Shown piece after piece: positions 1 to 9,689 of a stretch of 64,000 nt of DNA (the first letter of the stretch is position 1; each line of letters opens with the position of its first letter). The notes under the pieces were generated by a model. It was not told where the DNA came from, ran no database searches, and saw nothing but the letters and a program-made list of their open reading frames with translations. The stretch is from Clostridium saccharobutylicum DSM 13864. GTDB lineage: Bacteria; Bacillota; Clostridia; Clostridiales; Clostridiaceae. Made by a program: the position numbers and the translations under genes. The stretch is from positions 1,266,501 through 1,330,500 of the forward strand of contig NC_022571.1 of assembly GCF_000473995.1 (NCBI RefSeq), given 5' to 3'.

Positions 1-1161
1 ACCATTTCTATAGTCCATAATTGTTGCAGAGGCTTGTAGTAAAGGAACACCATCTTTATCATAAGTTTCACCATTACTAACTCCCAAATTCTTATAATTA
101 TCCAATGTAGCCTGTGTATAATCTTGAAGCTGTCTATCCATTGTGGTATAGATTTTAAGGCCGCCATTTACCATTAATTTTGAAGCTTCTTCATCAGTAT
201 ATTTATACTTTTCTTTTAAATCTTCTTTTACTTGAGAAACAGCAGGGTATACAAACCATTCATAGTTTAATTTATAATCCTTTTTGGTTTGTTTAAATAC
301 TAATTTGCCGCCTTTAACATCACTAACAGCTTTAGTGTATTCAGGATCGGAAATATATTGTAATTTATGCATCATCTCTAGTACAGTAAGAGTTCTTGTA
401 ATATATGGTGTTGAGTCTTTTTGATTGTTCTCATTATAAGCACTATAATATGATGGCGCTTGTGTTATACCAGCTAAATAAGCACATTCTATTAATGATA
501 AATCAGATGCACTTTTACTAAAATATAATTGGGATGCAGCTTCAACTCCGTATGCATGCCCACCCATTGGAATTGTATTTAAGTAAGCTGTTAAAATTTG
601 ATCTTTTGTTAATTTTTGCTCTAAATTAATAGCTAAATAAATTTCTTTTACTTTTCTTTCGATTGATATATCATTAGTTAAAATTGTATTTTTAAGTAAT
701 TGTTGAGTTAATGTGGAAGCACCATGCAATCCTTTTTGTCCTGTCAATAACCTTCGTGCATCAAGTAATGCAGATCCTAAAATTCTTTGAATATCTATTC
801 CTTTATGTGAATAAAATCTTTCATCTTCTATGGACACAAAAGCATTTTTTAACTTAGTAGGCATTTTGCTAGAATCAATAACATACCGTTCCTCATCTGT
901 TTGAAGATTATCAATAAAGTCTTCTTTGCTATCATATACGCTTGAAGCTTGGTTAAGTGATAATACAGCTTTAACATCTAGAGGAGGTGTAGTCTTTATA
1001 ATAGCAAAAGCATATCCTGCTCCTACAACAAAAATTGCTAAAAAACAAAATAGTAAACCAAAGATTATACCTCTAAAAATTTTTTTTGATTTTTTTTGTT
1101 TAGGTTTCTTTTTTTTTCGAGGAGTTACATTTGTTTTTTTTGCGTTATTGTTAACTGCCAT
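1..1161 (-). CDS. Class A penicillin-binding protein (PBP1A-like), N-terminal 387 residues; cut by window edge
   Basis: Bifunctional peptidoglycan synthase; only the N-terminal part is in the window because the gene runs off position 1. It starts at the ATG complementary to 1159-1161, preceded on the minus strand by an AGGAGGAT ribosome binding site. A Lys-rich cytoplasmic tail of about 25 residues is followed by one membrane anchor and then a glycosyltransferase family 51 domain with its diagnostic motifs: EDERFYSHKG (holding the catalytic Glu), GASTLTQQLLKN, a RK..EI..A..LE helix and ILTAYLN. The transpeptidase domain has just begun (ATIMDYRNG) where the sequence ends. Role by family: glycan polymerisation and crosslinking outside the membrane. 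It is divergently arranged to yunB, with about 108 bp between them. Confidence 0.93.
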   Translation of the reverse strand, partial: MAVNNNAKKTNVTPRKKKKPKQKKSKKIFRGIIFGLLFCFLAIFVVGAGYAFAIIKTTPPLDVKAVLSLNQASSVYDSKEDFIDNLQTDEERYVIDSSKMPTKLKNAFVSIEDERFYSHKGIDIQRILGSALLDARRLLTGQKGLHGASTLTQQLLKNTILTNDISIERKVKEIYLAINLEQKLTKDQILTAYLNTIPMGGHAYGVEAASQLYFSKSASDLSLIECAYLAGITQAPSYYSAYNENNQKDSTPYITRTLTVLEMMHKLQYISDPEYTKAVSDVKGGKLVFKQTKKDYKLNYEWFVYPAVSQVKEDLKEKYKYTDEEASKLMVNGGLKIYTTMDRQLQDYTQATLDNYKNLGVSNGETYDKDGVPLLQASATIMDYRNG

Positions 1162-1269
1162 TTTATCCTCCTAAAAATTATACGGTTTATAAAATTTAAT
1201 AATATTTTATACCATTATAGCATAATTATATTATGAGTAAATAAATAACTCAATATAAAGGTGTTGAGA

Positions 1270-1980
1270 ATGCAATATTATACAAAACGTAAAAGTCACA
1301 AGTATATATCATTAATATTACTTATTATTGTACTTATTGTTGTATTTAATTTGATAATAGCGTTTTTTGATACGCGAGTCATGCCATCAATAATAGACAT
1401 TGCAAAAACAATGGCGAAATCTCAAACTTTAGAAGTAATAAATGACGAAAGTATAAATATTTTATCAGATGAATTTAAATATGATGAAATGATAAAAATT
1501 CAAAAAGATAAGGATGGAAATATAATTTTAATTCAGGCAGATACTGCAAAATTAAATTACATAGCAGCAAAATTGGCTACAGAGTGTAATAAAAAGTTAG
1601 GGGATATGAACAATTCTACAATAAAAGTTCCTTTGGGATGGATGACAAATAAAAGTGCATTTTATAGTTTAGGACCTAAAATAAATATGGAAATAGAGCC
1701 TATAGGTAATATTACTACAAGCTATGAATCAAAATTTGAAAGTGCAGGAATAAATCAAACAAGGCATAAAATATATCTAAATGTTGCTGCTAAAATAAGA
1801 ATGAAATTGCCATTGCAAAGTCAAGATGTAGATGTCACAACTCAAATACCTGTTTCAGATACAATAATAGTAGGTAAAATACCAAATACGACTCTTGGAC
1901 TTGGAGATTTAACTAAAAACACCAATAATAACGATAATGGCAATAATAATGATAAGAGTAATGATCAAAAAAATAACTAA
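1270..1980 (+). CDS. yunB: Sporulation protein YunB
   Basis: 236-residue protein with one N-terminal membrane segment (about residues 10-32) and an extracytoplasmic region; the overall sequence matches the sporulation protein YunB family, known in bacilli and clostridia as a sporulation-linked membrane protein of unclear biochemical role. I chose the ATG at 1270 rather than the in-frame GTG at 1261, because AAAGGTG at about 1257-1263 then lies at proper ribosome-binding distance. The last 25 residues are a low-complexity Asn/Asp/Lys tail, probably disordered. It is followed at once by a bidirectional terminator shared with hpt. Family assignment is by recognition of sequence pattern, so moderately sure. 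Confidence 0.8.
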   Translation: MQYYTKRKSHKYISLILLIIVLIVVFNLIIAFFDTRVMPSIIDIAKTMAKSQTLEVINDESINILSDEFKYDEMIKIQKDKDGNIILIQADTAKLNYIAAKLATECNKKLGDMNNSTIKVPLGWMTNKSAFYSLGPKINMEIEPIGNITTSYESKFESAGINQTRHKIYLNVAAKIRMKLPLQSQDVDVTTQIPVSDTIIVGKIPNTTLGLGDLTKNTNNNDNGNNNDKSNDQKNN

Positions 1981-1989
1981 AAAAATAAA

Positions 1990-2016
1990 CTGAACCTATT
2001 TATAAAATAGGTTCAG
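1990..2016. terminator. Bidirectional intrinsic terminator between yunB and hpt
   Basis: Perfect stem CTGAACCTAT / ATAGGTTCAG with a 7-base loop, lying between the converging stop codons. T-rich tracts follow on the minus strand and A-rich tracts on the plus strand, so it can serve both genes. Confidence 0.85.
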
Positions 2017-2044
2017 AAAAATAAAATTCAATCTAATCTATGTA

Positions 2045-2566
2045 TTATTCCCAGTTAAATACATAAGGTACATTTCTATAGAAATCCCCATAATTTAAAC
2101 CATATCCAACTACAAATAAATCTTCAATTTCAAAACAACAGTAATCTGGTTTTATATCAACTTTTCTTCTTGAAGGTTTATCAAGAAGTACACAAGTTTT
2201 GATTGAAGCAGGTTTTAATTTACTTATGTGATTTACAACAAAATCCATTGTTATACCAGTGTCAACAATATCATCGACGATAAGAACGTCCCATCCTTCG
2301 ATATTATCAGGAATATCATTAACTACTTTAACAGAACCAGAAGAGGTTTCGCTATTTCCATAACTTGATGTAGTCATAAATCCTATTTTTGTATTTAATT
2401 CTATTGCTCTAACTAAATCAGCAGCATATACGAAGCTTCCTCTTAATAATGATAAAACATAAAGATTTTTACCTTTATAATCCTCAGTTATAATTTTTCC
2501 TAACTCTTCTATTCTTGAATTAATTTGTTCTTTAGAAAAAAGAATATTACGTTTCTTATCTTCCAT
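2045..2566 (-). CDS. hpt: Hypoxanthine phosphoribosyltransferase
   Basis: 173-residue purine salvage enzyme converting hypoxanthine (or guanine) plus PRPP to IMP (or GMP) in the cytosol. The type I phosphoribosyltransferase PRPP-binding signature VLIVDDIVDTG lies at about residues 93-103 with its two adjacent Asp residues, and the early LRGSFVYAADL segment contributes the flexible loop. Length is typical of the family. The start at 2566 is preceded by AAAAGGAG on the minus strand. It stands alone, convergent with yunB and divergent from hflX. Confidence 0.95.
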   Translation of the reverse strand: MEDKKRNILFSKEQINSRIEELGKIITEDYKGKNLYVLSLLRGSFVYAADLVRAIELNTKIGFMTTSSYGNSETSSGSVKVVNDIPDNIEGWDVLIVDDIVDTGITMDFVVNHISKLKPASIKTCVLLDKPSRRKVDIKPDYCCFEIEDLFVVGYGLNYGDFYRNVPYVFNWE

Positions 2567-2715
2567 TTTGTTAAAACTCCTTTTATATTTATTTAAATGC
2601 TCAACTTTACTAAACGATTAACAATGTCAATTGTACACTGTATAAGTTGTAATTAATGAATTAATAGTATAAAATTATATGAAAGTTGTCAAGATAGCGT
2701 ATGTGAGGTGTTTAT

Positions 2716-4500
2716 ATGATAGATGGAAATGTTGAAGGAATAAGAAAGTCCATAATTGATGAATTAGAGAGTATTTATTCAATAAGAAGCTCAAAGGATG
2801 AAATTTGTAATGTAGAAATTTTGGATATAATTTCTAGAATTTCAAGCTTTATTGAAAGAGAAGTAAGTGTAGCAATAAATAGAAAAGGTAATGTAACATC
2901 TATTGCAATAGGAGACTCAACTTCTGTTGAGGTACCAATAATAGATATTGAAGAAAAAAGATTATCAGGGGTTAGGGTAATTCATACTCATCCAAATGGC
3001 TACTGTAATCTTTCGGCATTGGATTTAACAGCATTACTAAAATTGAAATTAGATGCTATTGTATCAGTTGCTATAATAGAAGGGAAAATAGTAGATTTTT
3101 CATTAGGAATGCTTACAGTATATAATGATAAATTAGAATCAGAAGAAAGAAAAAACCTTTCTCTGGAACAAATGCAATCAATAAATATATTAGATAAAAT
3201 AAAATTTATTGAAAATCTAATTAAGAATAATGATGTTATAGAAGAAACAGAAGAAAAAGCTATATTAGTAGGTTCAGATACTAAAGAAAGTTTAGAAGAG
3301 TTAAGAGAACTTACAGAGGCTTGCAATATACCTGTATTAAAGACTATATTTCAAAGTAGAAATAAAATAGATGCCGCATTCTTCATAGGAAGAGGTAAGG
3401 TCTTAGAAATTGCATCTATGAGACAAATAGAGAGAGCTAATGTTATAATTTTTGATGATGAACTTTCAGGATCTCAAGTTAGGAATTTAGAAAGTGCTCT
3501 TGGAGCTAAAGTAATTGATAGAACTACATTAATATTAGAAATATTTGCAACTAGAGCAAAAACAAAAGAAGCTAAGATACAAGTTGAATTAGCACAACTT
3601 AAATATAGATTAAGTAGATTACAAGGGTTAGGTACTATATTATCTAGAACCGGTGGTGGAATAGGTACTAGAGGTCCAGGTGAAAAGAAACTTGAGACAG
3701 ATAGAAGACATATAATGGAGACAATTTATGATTTGAAATCTGAACTTAAGAAGATAAAGAAAACTAGAGAAGTCCAAAGAGAAAAAAGAAGTAAAGAAAA
3801 TATTCCAAAGGTATCATTGGTTGGATACACTAATGCAGGAAAATCTACTTTAAGAAATGCACTTTGTGATTTAGCAGCTAAAAAAGAAAATAAAACAAAG
3901 GAAAAAGTGTTTGAAGCGGATATGCTTTTTGCAACGTTAGACACTACAACAAGAGCCATAACATTAAAAAATAAAGGTGTAATAACTCTTACAGATACAG
4001 TTGGATTCGTAAGAAAATTGCCACATGATTTAGTAGAGGCATTTAAATCTACTTTAGAAGAAGTAATATATTCAGATTTATTATGTCATGTAATAGATAC
4101 ATCATCAGATTATGCAGTGGAGCAATATATAGCAGTAAATGAAGTATTAACTGAACTTGGTGCAATAGATAAGGAAACAATATTAGTTTTTAATAAAATA
4201 GATAAAGCAACTGAAGAACAAATAGCGAAAATTAAAGAAGCTGTAAATGACAATGTGATAATAGAAGTTTCAGCAAAAGAAGGAACTAATTTAGAAGAAT
4301 TATTAGAATTAGTAGAAGAAAAATTACCTTATAACTATAGAAAAGCAGAATATTTAATACCATATGAAAAAAGTGATGTTCAATCATTTTTACATAGAAA
4401 CGGTAGAGTTATTGAAGAAGAATATAGGGATAATGGAACATTTATGATGGTCGAAGTTGATGATGAAGTATACAACAAAACTCAGGATTATGTTATATAA
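2716..4500 (+). CDS. hflX: HflX GTPase with an N-terminal JAMM/RadC-like domain
   Basis: 594 residues, about 170 longer than a minimal HflX. Residues from about 190 on are HflX proper: an N-terminal GTPase-associated domain with GTRGPGE.KLE, then G1 GYTNAGKST, G2 FATLDTTTR, G3 DTVGF and G4 NKID. HflX is a ribosome-associated GTPase that splits stalled ribosomes under stress. The first 190 residues are different: His90-Thr-His92, seven residues, Ser100, two residues, Asp103 match the zinc-binding JAMM pattern H-T-H-x7-S-x2-D exactly, with Glu49 followed by a beta-strand-like VAINRKG as in RadC/MPN folds. Whether the domain is an active metalloprotease is unknown. The stop codon TAA is also the first three bases of palindromic element A. 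Confidence 0.9.
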   Translation: MIDGNVEGIRKSIIDELESIYSIRSSKDEICNVEILDIISRISSFIEREVSVAINRKGNVTSIAIGDSTSVEVPIIDIEEKRLSGVRVIHTHPNGYCNLSALDLTALLKLKLDAIVSVAIIEGKIVDFSLGMLTVYNDKLESEERKNLSLEQMQSINILDKIKFIENLIKNNDVIEETEEKAILVGSDTKESLEELRELTEACNIPVLKTIFQSRNKIDAAFFIGRGKVLEIASMRQIERANVIIFDDELSGSQVRNLESALGAKVIDRTTLILEIFATRAKTKEAKIQVELAQLKYRLSRLQGLGTILSRTGGGIGTRGPGEKKLETDRRHIMETIYDLKSELKKIKKTREVQREKRSKENIPKVSLVGYTNAGKSTLRNALCDLAAKKENKTKEKVFEADMLFATLDTTTRAITLKNKGVITLTDTVGFVRKLPHDLVEAFKSTLEEVIYSDLLCHVIDTSSDYAVEQYIAVNEVLTELGAIDKETILVFNKIDKATEEQIAKIKEAVNDNVIIEVSAKEGTNLEELLELVEEKLPYNYRKAEYLIPYEKSDVQSFLHRNGRVIEEEYRDNGTFMMVEVDDEVYNKTQDYVI

Positions 4501-4682
4501 GGCACAATTAAATAAATAACAAGTTCATTTGCCAACCTATTTTACATCAGAGGAAGATTGATTGGCATACACTCACTGAGTAAGCGATTCACACAAAATC
4601 ACAGATGTAGGTTCTTTGCTCATTGCTTGATGAAAAATATTCATGGCAACCTTGGATCTGTTATTTATTTTTATGAACCTAA
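4498..4682. repeat. Palindromic intergenic element, copy A
   Basis: 185-bp imperfect palindrome with ends TAAGGCACA at the left and GAACCTAA at the right. Behind the ends, AAATAAATAACA (left) pairs with TGTTATTTATTT (right), and inside these AACCTA...ACATC pairs with GATGTAGGTT. The left end overlaps the hflX stop codon. It is the most diverged of the three full copies (right GTGCC has become GAACC). Folds as one long hairpin, so it may act as a transcription end or RNA-stability element for hflX. The rest of the gap to 4822 is AT-rich with nothing else recognisable. Confidence 0.75.
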
Positions 4683-4822
4683 AGCATATTAAAAAAATAG
4701 TGAGTCTGAATTCATATTTACTGTACATATTAATCTTAATAACATAGTTCATATACTTTAAGAATAATTGAATATTTTAATTAATATATTAGATATGAAC
4801 ATTAATTAAGGGATATGAAGCT

Positions 4823-5533
4823 ATGAGTTCTAAGAGACATAAGAAGCATTCCAAAAAGGGCAAATCAAAGAAGAGTAGAATAACTGAAAACAAAGCTAAT
4901 AATTTGCCTAAACAACAAGTGAGTAAGCAAAAATCAGATGCGGTGAGTTTTTATGAGGCAAGTTCAGATAATGGTGAAAATGAAACTATTAATTTAGGTA
5001 ATAATGAAAACAATGCAAATATAAATAATAATAAAAATATTGAGCAGAATGTTTCGCAAGATTCATCTAAAAGTAGTGATATAAATGATAATTCAAATGC
5101 ATCATCAACTAGTTTTGACAATACTAATGAATCTTATGAGGAATTAAAAGTTAAACAGCAGGAACTTTTAAATAAGCTTAAAAATGTAAGTGATTCTATA
5201 GCTAATGTAGCACTAATTAGAGATAATGTTAATTCTATTAGAGTTGATACTTTAACGGAGCTTTATTTTACAAGACAAGTGAGACCGCTTTTAGATGCTC
5301 TAAATATTATTTCGTTTGCGTCTTATAATATGTCATTTACTGCAACAACATTTCAAGGTAATGCATTTGGAGATAAGAAAGAGATTAAGAATGCATTAAA
5401 ATTAAGTTATAAGATGAATGATGAAGTTGAAGATATTATAAATGCACTATCAAGAAGATTGACAATCTTTCTTGAGACAGTAAATAATATGGATAAAAAT
5501 TGTCCGCCATTTGATTTTAATAAAGATTCTTAG
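4823..5533 (+). CDS. Hypothetical protein, basic N-terminus and low-complexity middle
   Basis: I do not recognise a family. The 236-residue product has three parts: a very basic start (residues 1-25, Lys/Arg/Ser/His), a polar Asn/Ser-rich stretch (about 50-105, probably disordered), and a more ordered C-terminal half (about 108-230) predicted as amphipathic helices starting with a coiled-coil-like EELKVKQQELLNKLKNV. No signal peptide or membrane segment. The last part may be a helical bundle. It has its own ribosome binding site (AAGGGATATG) and an own terminator overlapping the stop codon, so it appears to be a single-gene unit. Confidence 0.7.
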   Translation: MSSKRHKKHSKKGKSKKSRITENKANNLPKQQVSKQKSDAVSFYEASSDNGENETINLGNNENNANINNNKNIEQNVSQDSSKSSDINDNSNASSTSFDNTNESYEELKVKQQELLNKLKNVSDSIANVALIRDNVNSIRVDTLTELYFTRQVRPLLDALNIISFASYNMSFTATTFQGNAFGDKKEIKNALKLSYKMNDEVEDIINALSRRLTIFLETVNNMDKNCPPFDFNKDS

Positions 5534-5568
5534 ATTTGGGATGATAAAAACTAAATTTAAGAATCTTT
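5522..5568 (+). terminator. Terminator hairpin overlapping a stop codon
   Basis: AAAGATTCTTA (5522-5532) pairs perfectly with TAAGAATCTTT (5558-5568). The 5' arm contains the stop codon of the preceding gene; the tail after the stem is TA-rich rather than a pure T run. Confidence 0.6.
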
Positions 5569-5672
5569 ATATATATTAGTGCATAATTATACGGCAATAA
5601 CTGTGCATAGTTAATTAAATCAGTTATAATGTTATATAGTTAGACTATAGCCAAAGAAGGTGAATTAAGAAA

Positions 5673-6578
5673 TTGTTGAAATCTATATTAAATTATCAAA
5701 AAGCTTCTGAAAAATTAATAAGTATATTAAAAACAAATAAAAGGGTATTAGCCATTTTTGTATATGGAAGTATAGTAAGCGGGGATCTTTGGGAAGAATC
5801 AGACATAGATTTATTTGTGGTATACAAAGATCAGTTTGAAGAAATAAGAGATGTATACTCTGAAATGTTAGATATTCCGGTACATATGAAAATTTTAAAC
5901 AAAAACAGATTCATGGAATTATATGAAAGTGATGGAAAGAAGGGATTTGTAAGAAATTTATTAATCTCTTCTAAAATAATATTTTCAAGAGATGATGAGA
6001 TTGAAAGTATTTTTAATAAAGCTAAATATAGTTCCGATAAATATAAGGAAAGATGGAATCTGGTTTATTTAGGAAAGCTTATAAAAGATATTGGCGTAAC
6101 AAAAAAATATCTACAAAATGATAGTTTGTTTACTTCATATGAAGTATTAATTAGAGCATTAGATAGCTTTTCTAAATTATATTTAAATTTAAATGGATAT
6201 ACTGTTAGTAAAGATGCAGTAAAAATGGTAATGAATTTAAATAATGAATTTGACATAATGATTGAAAATTTATTTTATAATGAGAGATTAAAAGAAAATA
6301 TTAAAAATACAGTACAATATGTAGAAACGTTTTTGGATGATAACATAAATTTAGCAGGTAAATTTTTATTAGATTATTTATATAAAAAAAATACTTTTTT
6401 AAGTTCATATGAGATACAAAATGATGAATTGTTTAAAGAATTTGATATAAAAATAGAAGATATACTAAAGGAATTGTACAAGAAAAAATTAGTGGTGAAA
6501 GATTCTAGGAAGTTGGATTTACCTTCTAAGGAGAAGCTAATAAACGAAAGTGTGTATTCATATAAGATTTATAATTAA
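5673..6578 (+). CDS. Nucleotidyltransferase-domain protein
   Basis: 301 residues. The N-terminal third carries the minimal nucleotidyltransferase signature: YGS at 31-33, Asp44-x-Asp46 in EESDIDLFVVY, the two metal-binding Asp. The rest is all-helical and resembles the HEPN-like or substrate-binding tails attached to such domains, ending in a winged-helix-like segment (DIKIEDILKELYKKKLVVKD). Start is TTG at 5673 (followed by a second TTG) with GAAGGTGA in front. Ten bases separate its stop from the MocR-type gene downstream, so the two are almost certainly co-transcribed. Substrate is unknown; it could transfer NMP to a small molecule, a protein or a tRNA. Confidence 0.75.
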   Translation: MLKSILNYQKASEKLISILKTNKRVLAIFVYGSIVSGDLWEESDIDLFVVYKDQFEEIRDVYSEMLDIPVHMKILNKNRFMELYESDGKKGFVRNLLISSKIIFSRDDEIESIFNKAKYSSDKYKERWNLVYLGKLIKDIGVTKKYLQNDSLFTSYEVLIRALDSFSKLYLNLNGYTVSKDAVKMVMNLNNEFDIMIENLFYNERLKENIKNTVQYVETFLDDNINLAGKFLLDYLYKKNTFLSSYEIQNDELFKEFDIKIEDILKELYKKKLVVKDSRKLDLPSKEKLINESVYSYKIYN

Positions 6579-6588
6579 GGGTGATTTA

Positions 6589-8019
6589 ATGGAATTCTAT
6601 AAAAATTTAAAATTTAAAGATGAGGTTCCAAAGTATATTCAAGTAGCCAATTTTATAAAAAATTTAATTGACAAAAGAAAAATAAAAGAGGGAGATAAGC
6701 TTCCTACTATAAGATCATTATCTAAAGAATTAGGTGTAAATAATGTAACGATAGTAAGTGCATATAATAAACTTAAATCAGAGGGATACGCATATCAAAA
6801 AGTTGGAAGTGGGACCTATGCTAAAATAAAAGATGTATCGTCTAGTTTTAGAAAAGAATATTCTAGAGCTTTAAAGAAGATATCGACTAAAGATTTAACA
6901 GAAGTTGTTGATTTTACTGGAGAAACTACAGGCGAAGTGTTATTTCCTATAGATGATTTAAAATATATCATTAATGAAGTTTTGGAAAGAGACGGAGCTA
7001 ATGCGCTTCTTTCAGAAAATAGAAATGGATATACTAATCTTATAAATACAATAAATAAAGTGTTTTGGAATTCAAAATTAAATGAAGAAGATATAATAAT
7101 TGTATCAGGGGCACAGCAAGGCATTGATATAGCTTCAAAGGGAATATTAAATATAAATGATAATATCATAGTTGAAAAGCCAACATATGTTGGAGCACTA
7201 TCTGTTTTTAAATGGAGAAAAGTTAATTTATTTGAGGTTCCAATAGAAGAAGATGGAATTAATTTGGATAAGTTTGAGAAAATTTTACAGAAGAATAAGA
7301 TAAGATGTTTTTATACAATGAGTTATTTTCAAAATCCCACAGGAATAAGTTATAGCTTAGAGAAGAAAAAAAGAATTCTGCAACTTGCACAGATTTATGA
7401 TTTCTACATAATAGAAGATGATTATTTATCAGAACTTATATATGAACAATCATTGGATTATATACCATTTAAATGGCTTGATACAAACAACAGAGTAATA
7501 TATATAAAAAGCTTTTCTAAAATATTTTTGCCAGGAATACGATTAGGATATTTAGTTGCACCAACATTATTTAGAGAAGTGCTTCAAAATTCAAAGCATA
7601 ATACAGATATAACAACATCTAGTTTGATGCAAAGGGCATTAGAATTATACATCGCAAGTGGAAGATGGAAAGAAAATATTAAGTATCTAAATGATGAGTA
7701 TATTGAAAGATATACATACATGAAATTTATTTTAGATGAAGAGTTTAAAGATATAATTACGTATATTGATCCAAAAGGTGGATTAAACTTCTATTTAACG
7801 CTGAAAGATAATATGATAGATACAAAAGAATTATTTATTGAACTTATAAAAAGGGATGTATATATTACTCCAGGTGCTATGTTTTTCACATCACAAATGT
7901 ATGGACAAGATTCTTTTAGAATATCTTTTTATCAGACAGACAAATATAAAATTGAAAAAGGAATGAAGATACTTAAGGAAGTATTGTTGGATCTAACGGA
8001 GAAAAATAATAAAAAATAA
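6589..8019 (+). CDS. MocR/GntR-family transcription regulator with aminotransferase domain
   Basis: 476 residues from the ATG at 6589, which has AAGGGTGA in front; an upstream in-frame ATG at 6550 lies inside the preceding gene and lacks such a site. Residues 5-75 form a GntR winged helix (KYIQVANFIKNLID, LPTIRSLSKELGVNNVTI). The rest is a fold-type I aminotransferase domain; Lys311 in SFSK is the expected pyridoxal phosphate lysine, and YFQNPTG and IIEDDY are the usual motifs. MocR proteins use PLP or an amino compound as effector and normally act on a neighbouring gene, here plausibly their own operon with the nucleotidyltransferase. Confidence 0.88.
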   Translation: MEFYKNLKFKDEVPKYIQVANFIKNLIDKRKIKEGDKLPTIRSLSKELGVNNVTIVSAYNKLKSEGYAYQKVGSGTYAKIKDVSSSFRKEYSRALKKISTKDLTEVVDFTGETTGEVLFPIDDLKYIINEVLERDGANALLSENRNGYTNLINTINKVFWNSKLNEEDIIIVSGAQQGIDIASKGILNINDNIIVEKPTYVGALSVFKWRKVNLFEVPIEEDGINLDKFEKILQKNKIRCFYTMSYFQNPTGISYSLEKKKRILQLAQIYDFYIIEDDYLSELIYEQSLDYIPFKWLDTNNRVIYIKSFSKIFLPGIRLGYLVAPTLFREVLQNSKHNTDITTSSLMQRALELYIASGRWKENIKYLNDEYIERYTYMKFILDEEFKDIITYIDPKGGLNFYLTLKDNMIDTKELFIELIKRDVYITPGAMFFTSQMYGQDSFRISFYQTDKYKIEKGMKILKEVLLDLTEKNNKK

Positions 8020-8114
8020 AATTTACTAGAAGTGAGAAATGTTATTTTCTTTCATATTTCTAAAAACAAATTTAAAAGGTTTGCTTAGAAATGAAACTTT
8101 GAGGAGGTTTAAAG

Positions 8115-8762
8115 ATGCCTTACATTACAATAAAAAATTTGGGTGAAGATAGATTTGAAGAAAAAAAATCTGAGTTTATTGGATATGCAAAAAGAGTACA
8201 AAATGAAGAAGAAGCTAAAGAATTTGTAAATGAAATAAAAAGCTTACACAAACAAGCTAGGCATAACTGCTGGGCATATGTTATTGGAAGCAATATGAAT
8301 ATACAAAGATATTCTGATGATGGTGAACCGCAAGGGACAGCAGGAATTCCTATACTTGAAGTAATGAAGAAAAGCAATGTTACAGATTGTGCAGTAGTTG
8401 TGACAAGATATTTTGGTGGAGTACTTCTTGGTACAGGGGGATTAACTAGAGCTTACATTAAAGGAGCTAGTATAGCTATAAAAGCAGCTGGAATTGTTGA
8501 AAAAGTATCAGGATTAAAATTGAGTTTTGAAATTGAATATGATTTGTTTGGGAAGATTCAATATATATGTGGTCAAAACTCATGGCACATTGAGGAAATT
8601 GAATATACGGATAAAGTTATTGTGCACATATTATGCGAAGAAGCCATTTCAGAAGAAATAGAAAATGAAATAGTTGAAGTAACAAATGGTAAAGTGATAG
8701 TAAGAAAAAGTGAAGAGGGAATTTACTTTAAAGAAGGCAATAGATTATTTGTACAAATATAA
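8115..8762 (+). CDS. YigZ/IMPACT-family protein
   Basis: 215 residues. Residues 1-120 carry the UPF0029/IMPACT signature (KKSEFIGYA, then DDGEPQGTAG and the Gly-rich VVTRYFGGVLLGTGGL); the C-terminal part is the ferredoxin-like DUF1949 domain. Relatives are YigZ of E. coli and YvyE of B. subtilis; the eukaryotic relative IMPACT regulates translation through Gcn2, but the bacterial role is unsettled. Start ATG is preceded by GAGGAGG. A single-gene unit by spacing. Confidence 0.9.
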   Translation: MPYITIKNLGEDRFEEKKSEFIGYAKRVQNEEEAKEFVNEIKSLHKQARHNCWAYVIGSNMNIQRYSDDGEPQGTAGIPILEVMKKSNVTDCAVVVTRYFGGVLLGTGGLTRAYIKGASIAIKAAGIVEKVSGLKLSFEIEYDLFGKIQYICGQNSWHIEEIEYTDKVIVHILCEEAISEEIENEIVEVTNGKVIVRKSEEGIYFKEGNRLFVQI

Positions 8763-8890
8763 AAATTGTAAATGCATAGACAATGTGGTATAATATTTGT
8801 TGGATTTTCTGTTAAAGAATGAGAAGATAAACAATGAATTTATCTTTATACAAAATTAGATAATTTATATTAAAGTAAGGAGGAAAACAT

Positions 8891-9631
8891 ATGTCAGGAC
8901 ACTCAAAGTGGCATAACATTCAAGCAAAAAAGGGTAAGACAGATGCAAAAAGAGGTAAGATTTTTACTAAAATAGGTAAAGAAATAGTTGTAGCTGTTAA
9001 AAATGGTGGAGCAAGCCCAGATACAAATGCAAAGTTAAGAGATATAATTGCTAAAGCAAAGGCTGCAAATATGCCTAATGATACTATATCAAAAGCAATT
9101 AAAAAAGCTTCTGGTGAATTATCATCAGTAAATTATGAAAATATAGTTTATGAAGGTTATGGCCCTAGCGGAGTAGCTGTAATAGTTGAAACTCTTACTG
9201 ATAATAAAAATAGATCAGCTGGTAATGTAAGAAGTGCCTTTACAAAAGGTGGCGGAAACATGGGAACATCAGGCTGTGTATCATTCATGTTCCAAGAAAA
9301 AGGAGAAATCATCATTGAAAAAGCTGACAAAGATGAAGAAGAATTAATGATGATGGCATTAGATGCTGGAGCAGAAGATTTTTCAGCAGATGAAGAAGAA
9401 GTATTTGTAGTAACTACAACACCAGAAGACTTCGGACAGGTGAGAGAAGCATTAGAAGCTGAAGGTATTGAATTCTTAGATGCAGCAGTTAAGAGAATTC
9501 CAGATACATACACTGAAATTAGCGAAGATGATGCTAAGAAGTTCCAAAAGATGTTAGATTTACTTGAAGATGATGATGATGTTCAAGAAGTTTACCACAA
9601 CGCTGAATTCCCTGAAGGATGGGAAGAATAA
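8891..9631 (+). CDS. yebC: YebC/PmpR-family protein
   Basis: 246 residues with the hallmark N-terminus [16 protein letters not shown] and a three-domain acidic body (TACO1/YebC fold, for example [14 protein letters not shown]). The family was first described as DNA-binding regulators and is also linked to relief of ribosome stalling at difficult codons, so the exact role is open. TAAGGAGG lies just ahead of the ATG. The gene ends with a strong terminator, and the next gene (pilT) has its own upstream region. Confidence 0.93.
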   Translation: MSGHSKWHNIQAKKGKTDAKRGKIFTKIGKEIVVAVKNGGASPDTNAKLRDIIAKAKAANMPNDTISKAIKKASGELSSVNYENIVYEGYGPSGVAVIVETLTDNKNRSAGNVRSAFTKGGGNMGTSGCVSFMFQEKGEIIIEKADKDEEELMMMALDAGAEDFSADEEEVFVVTTTPEDFGQVREALEAEGIEFLDAAVKRIPDTYTEISEDDAKKFQKMLDLLEDDDDVQEVYHNAEFPEGWEE

Positions 9632-9689
9632 AATCCTTAAAATATTGTAAAAGTTAGATTATGTTTTAACAACATATAAAGTGATTTTG

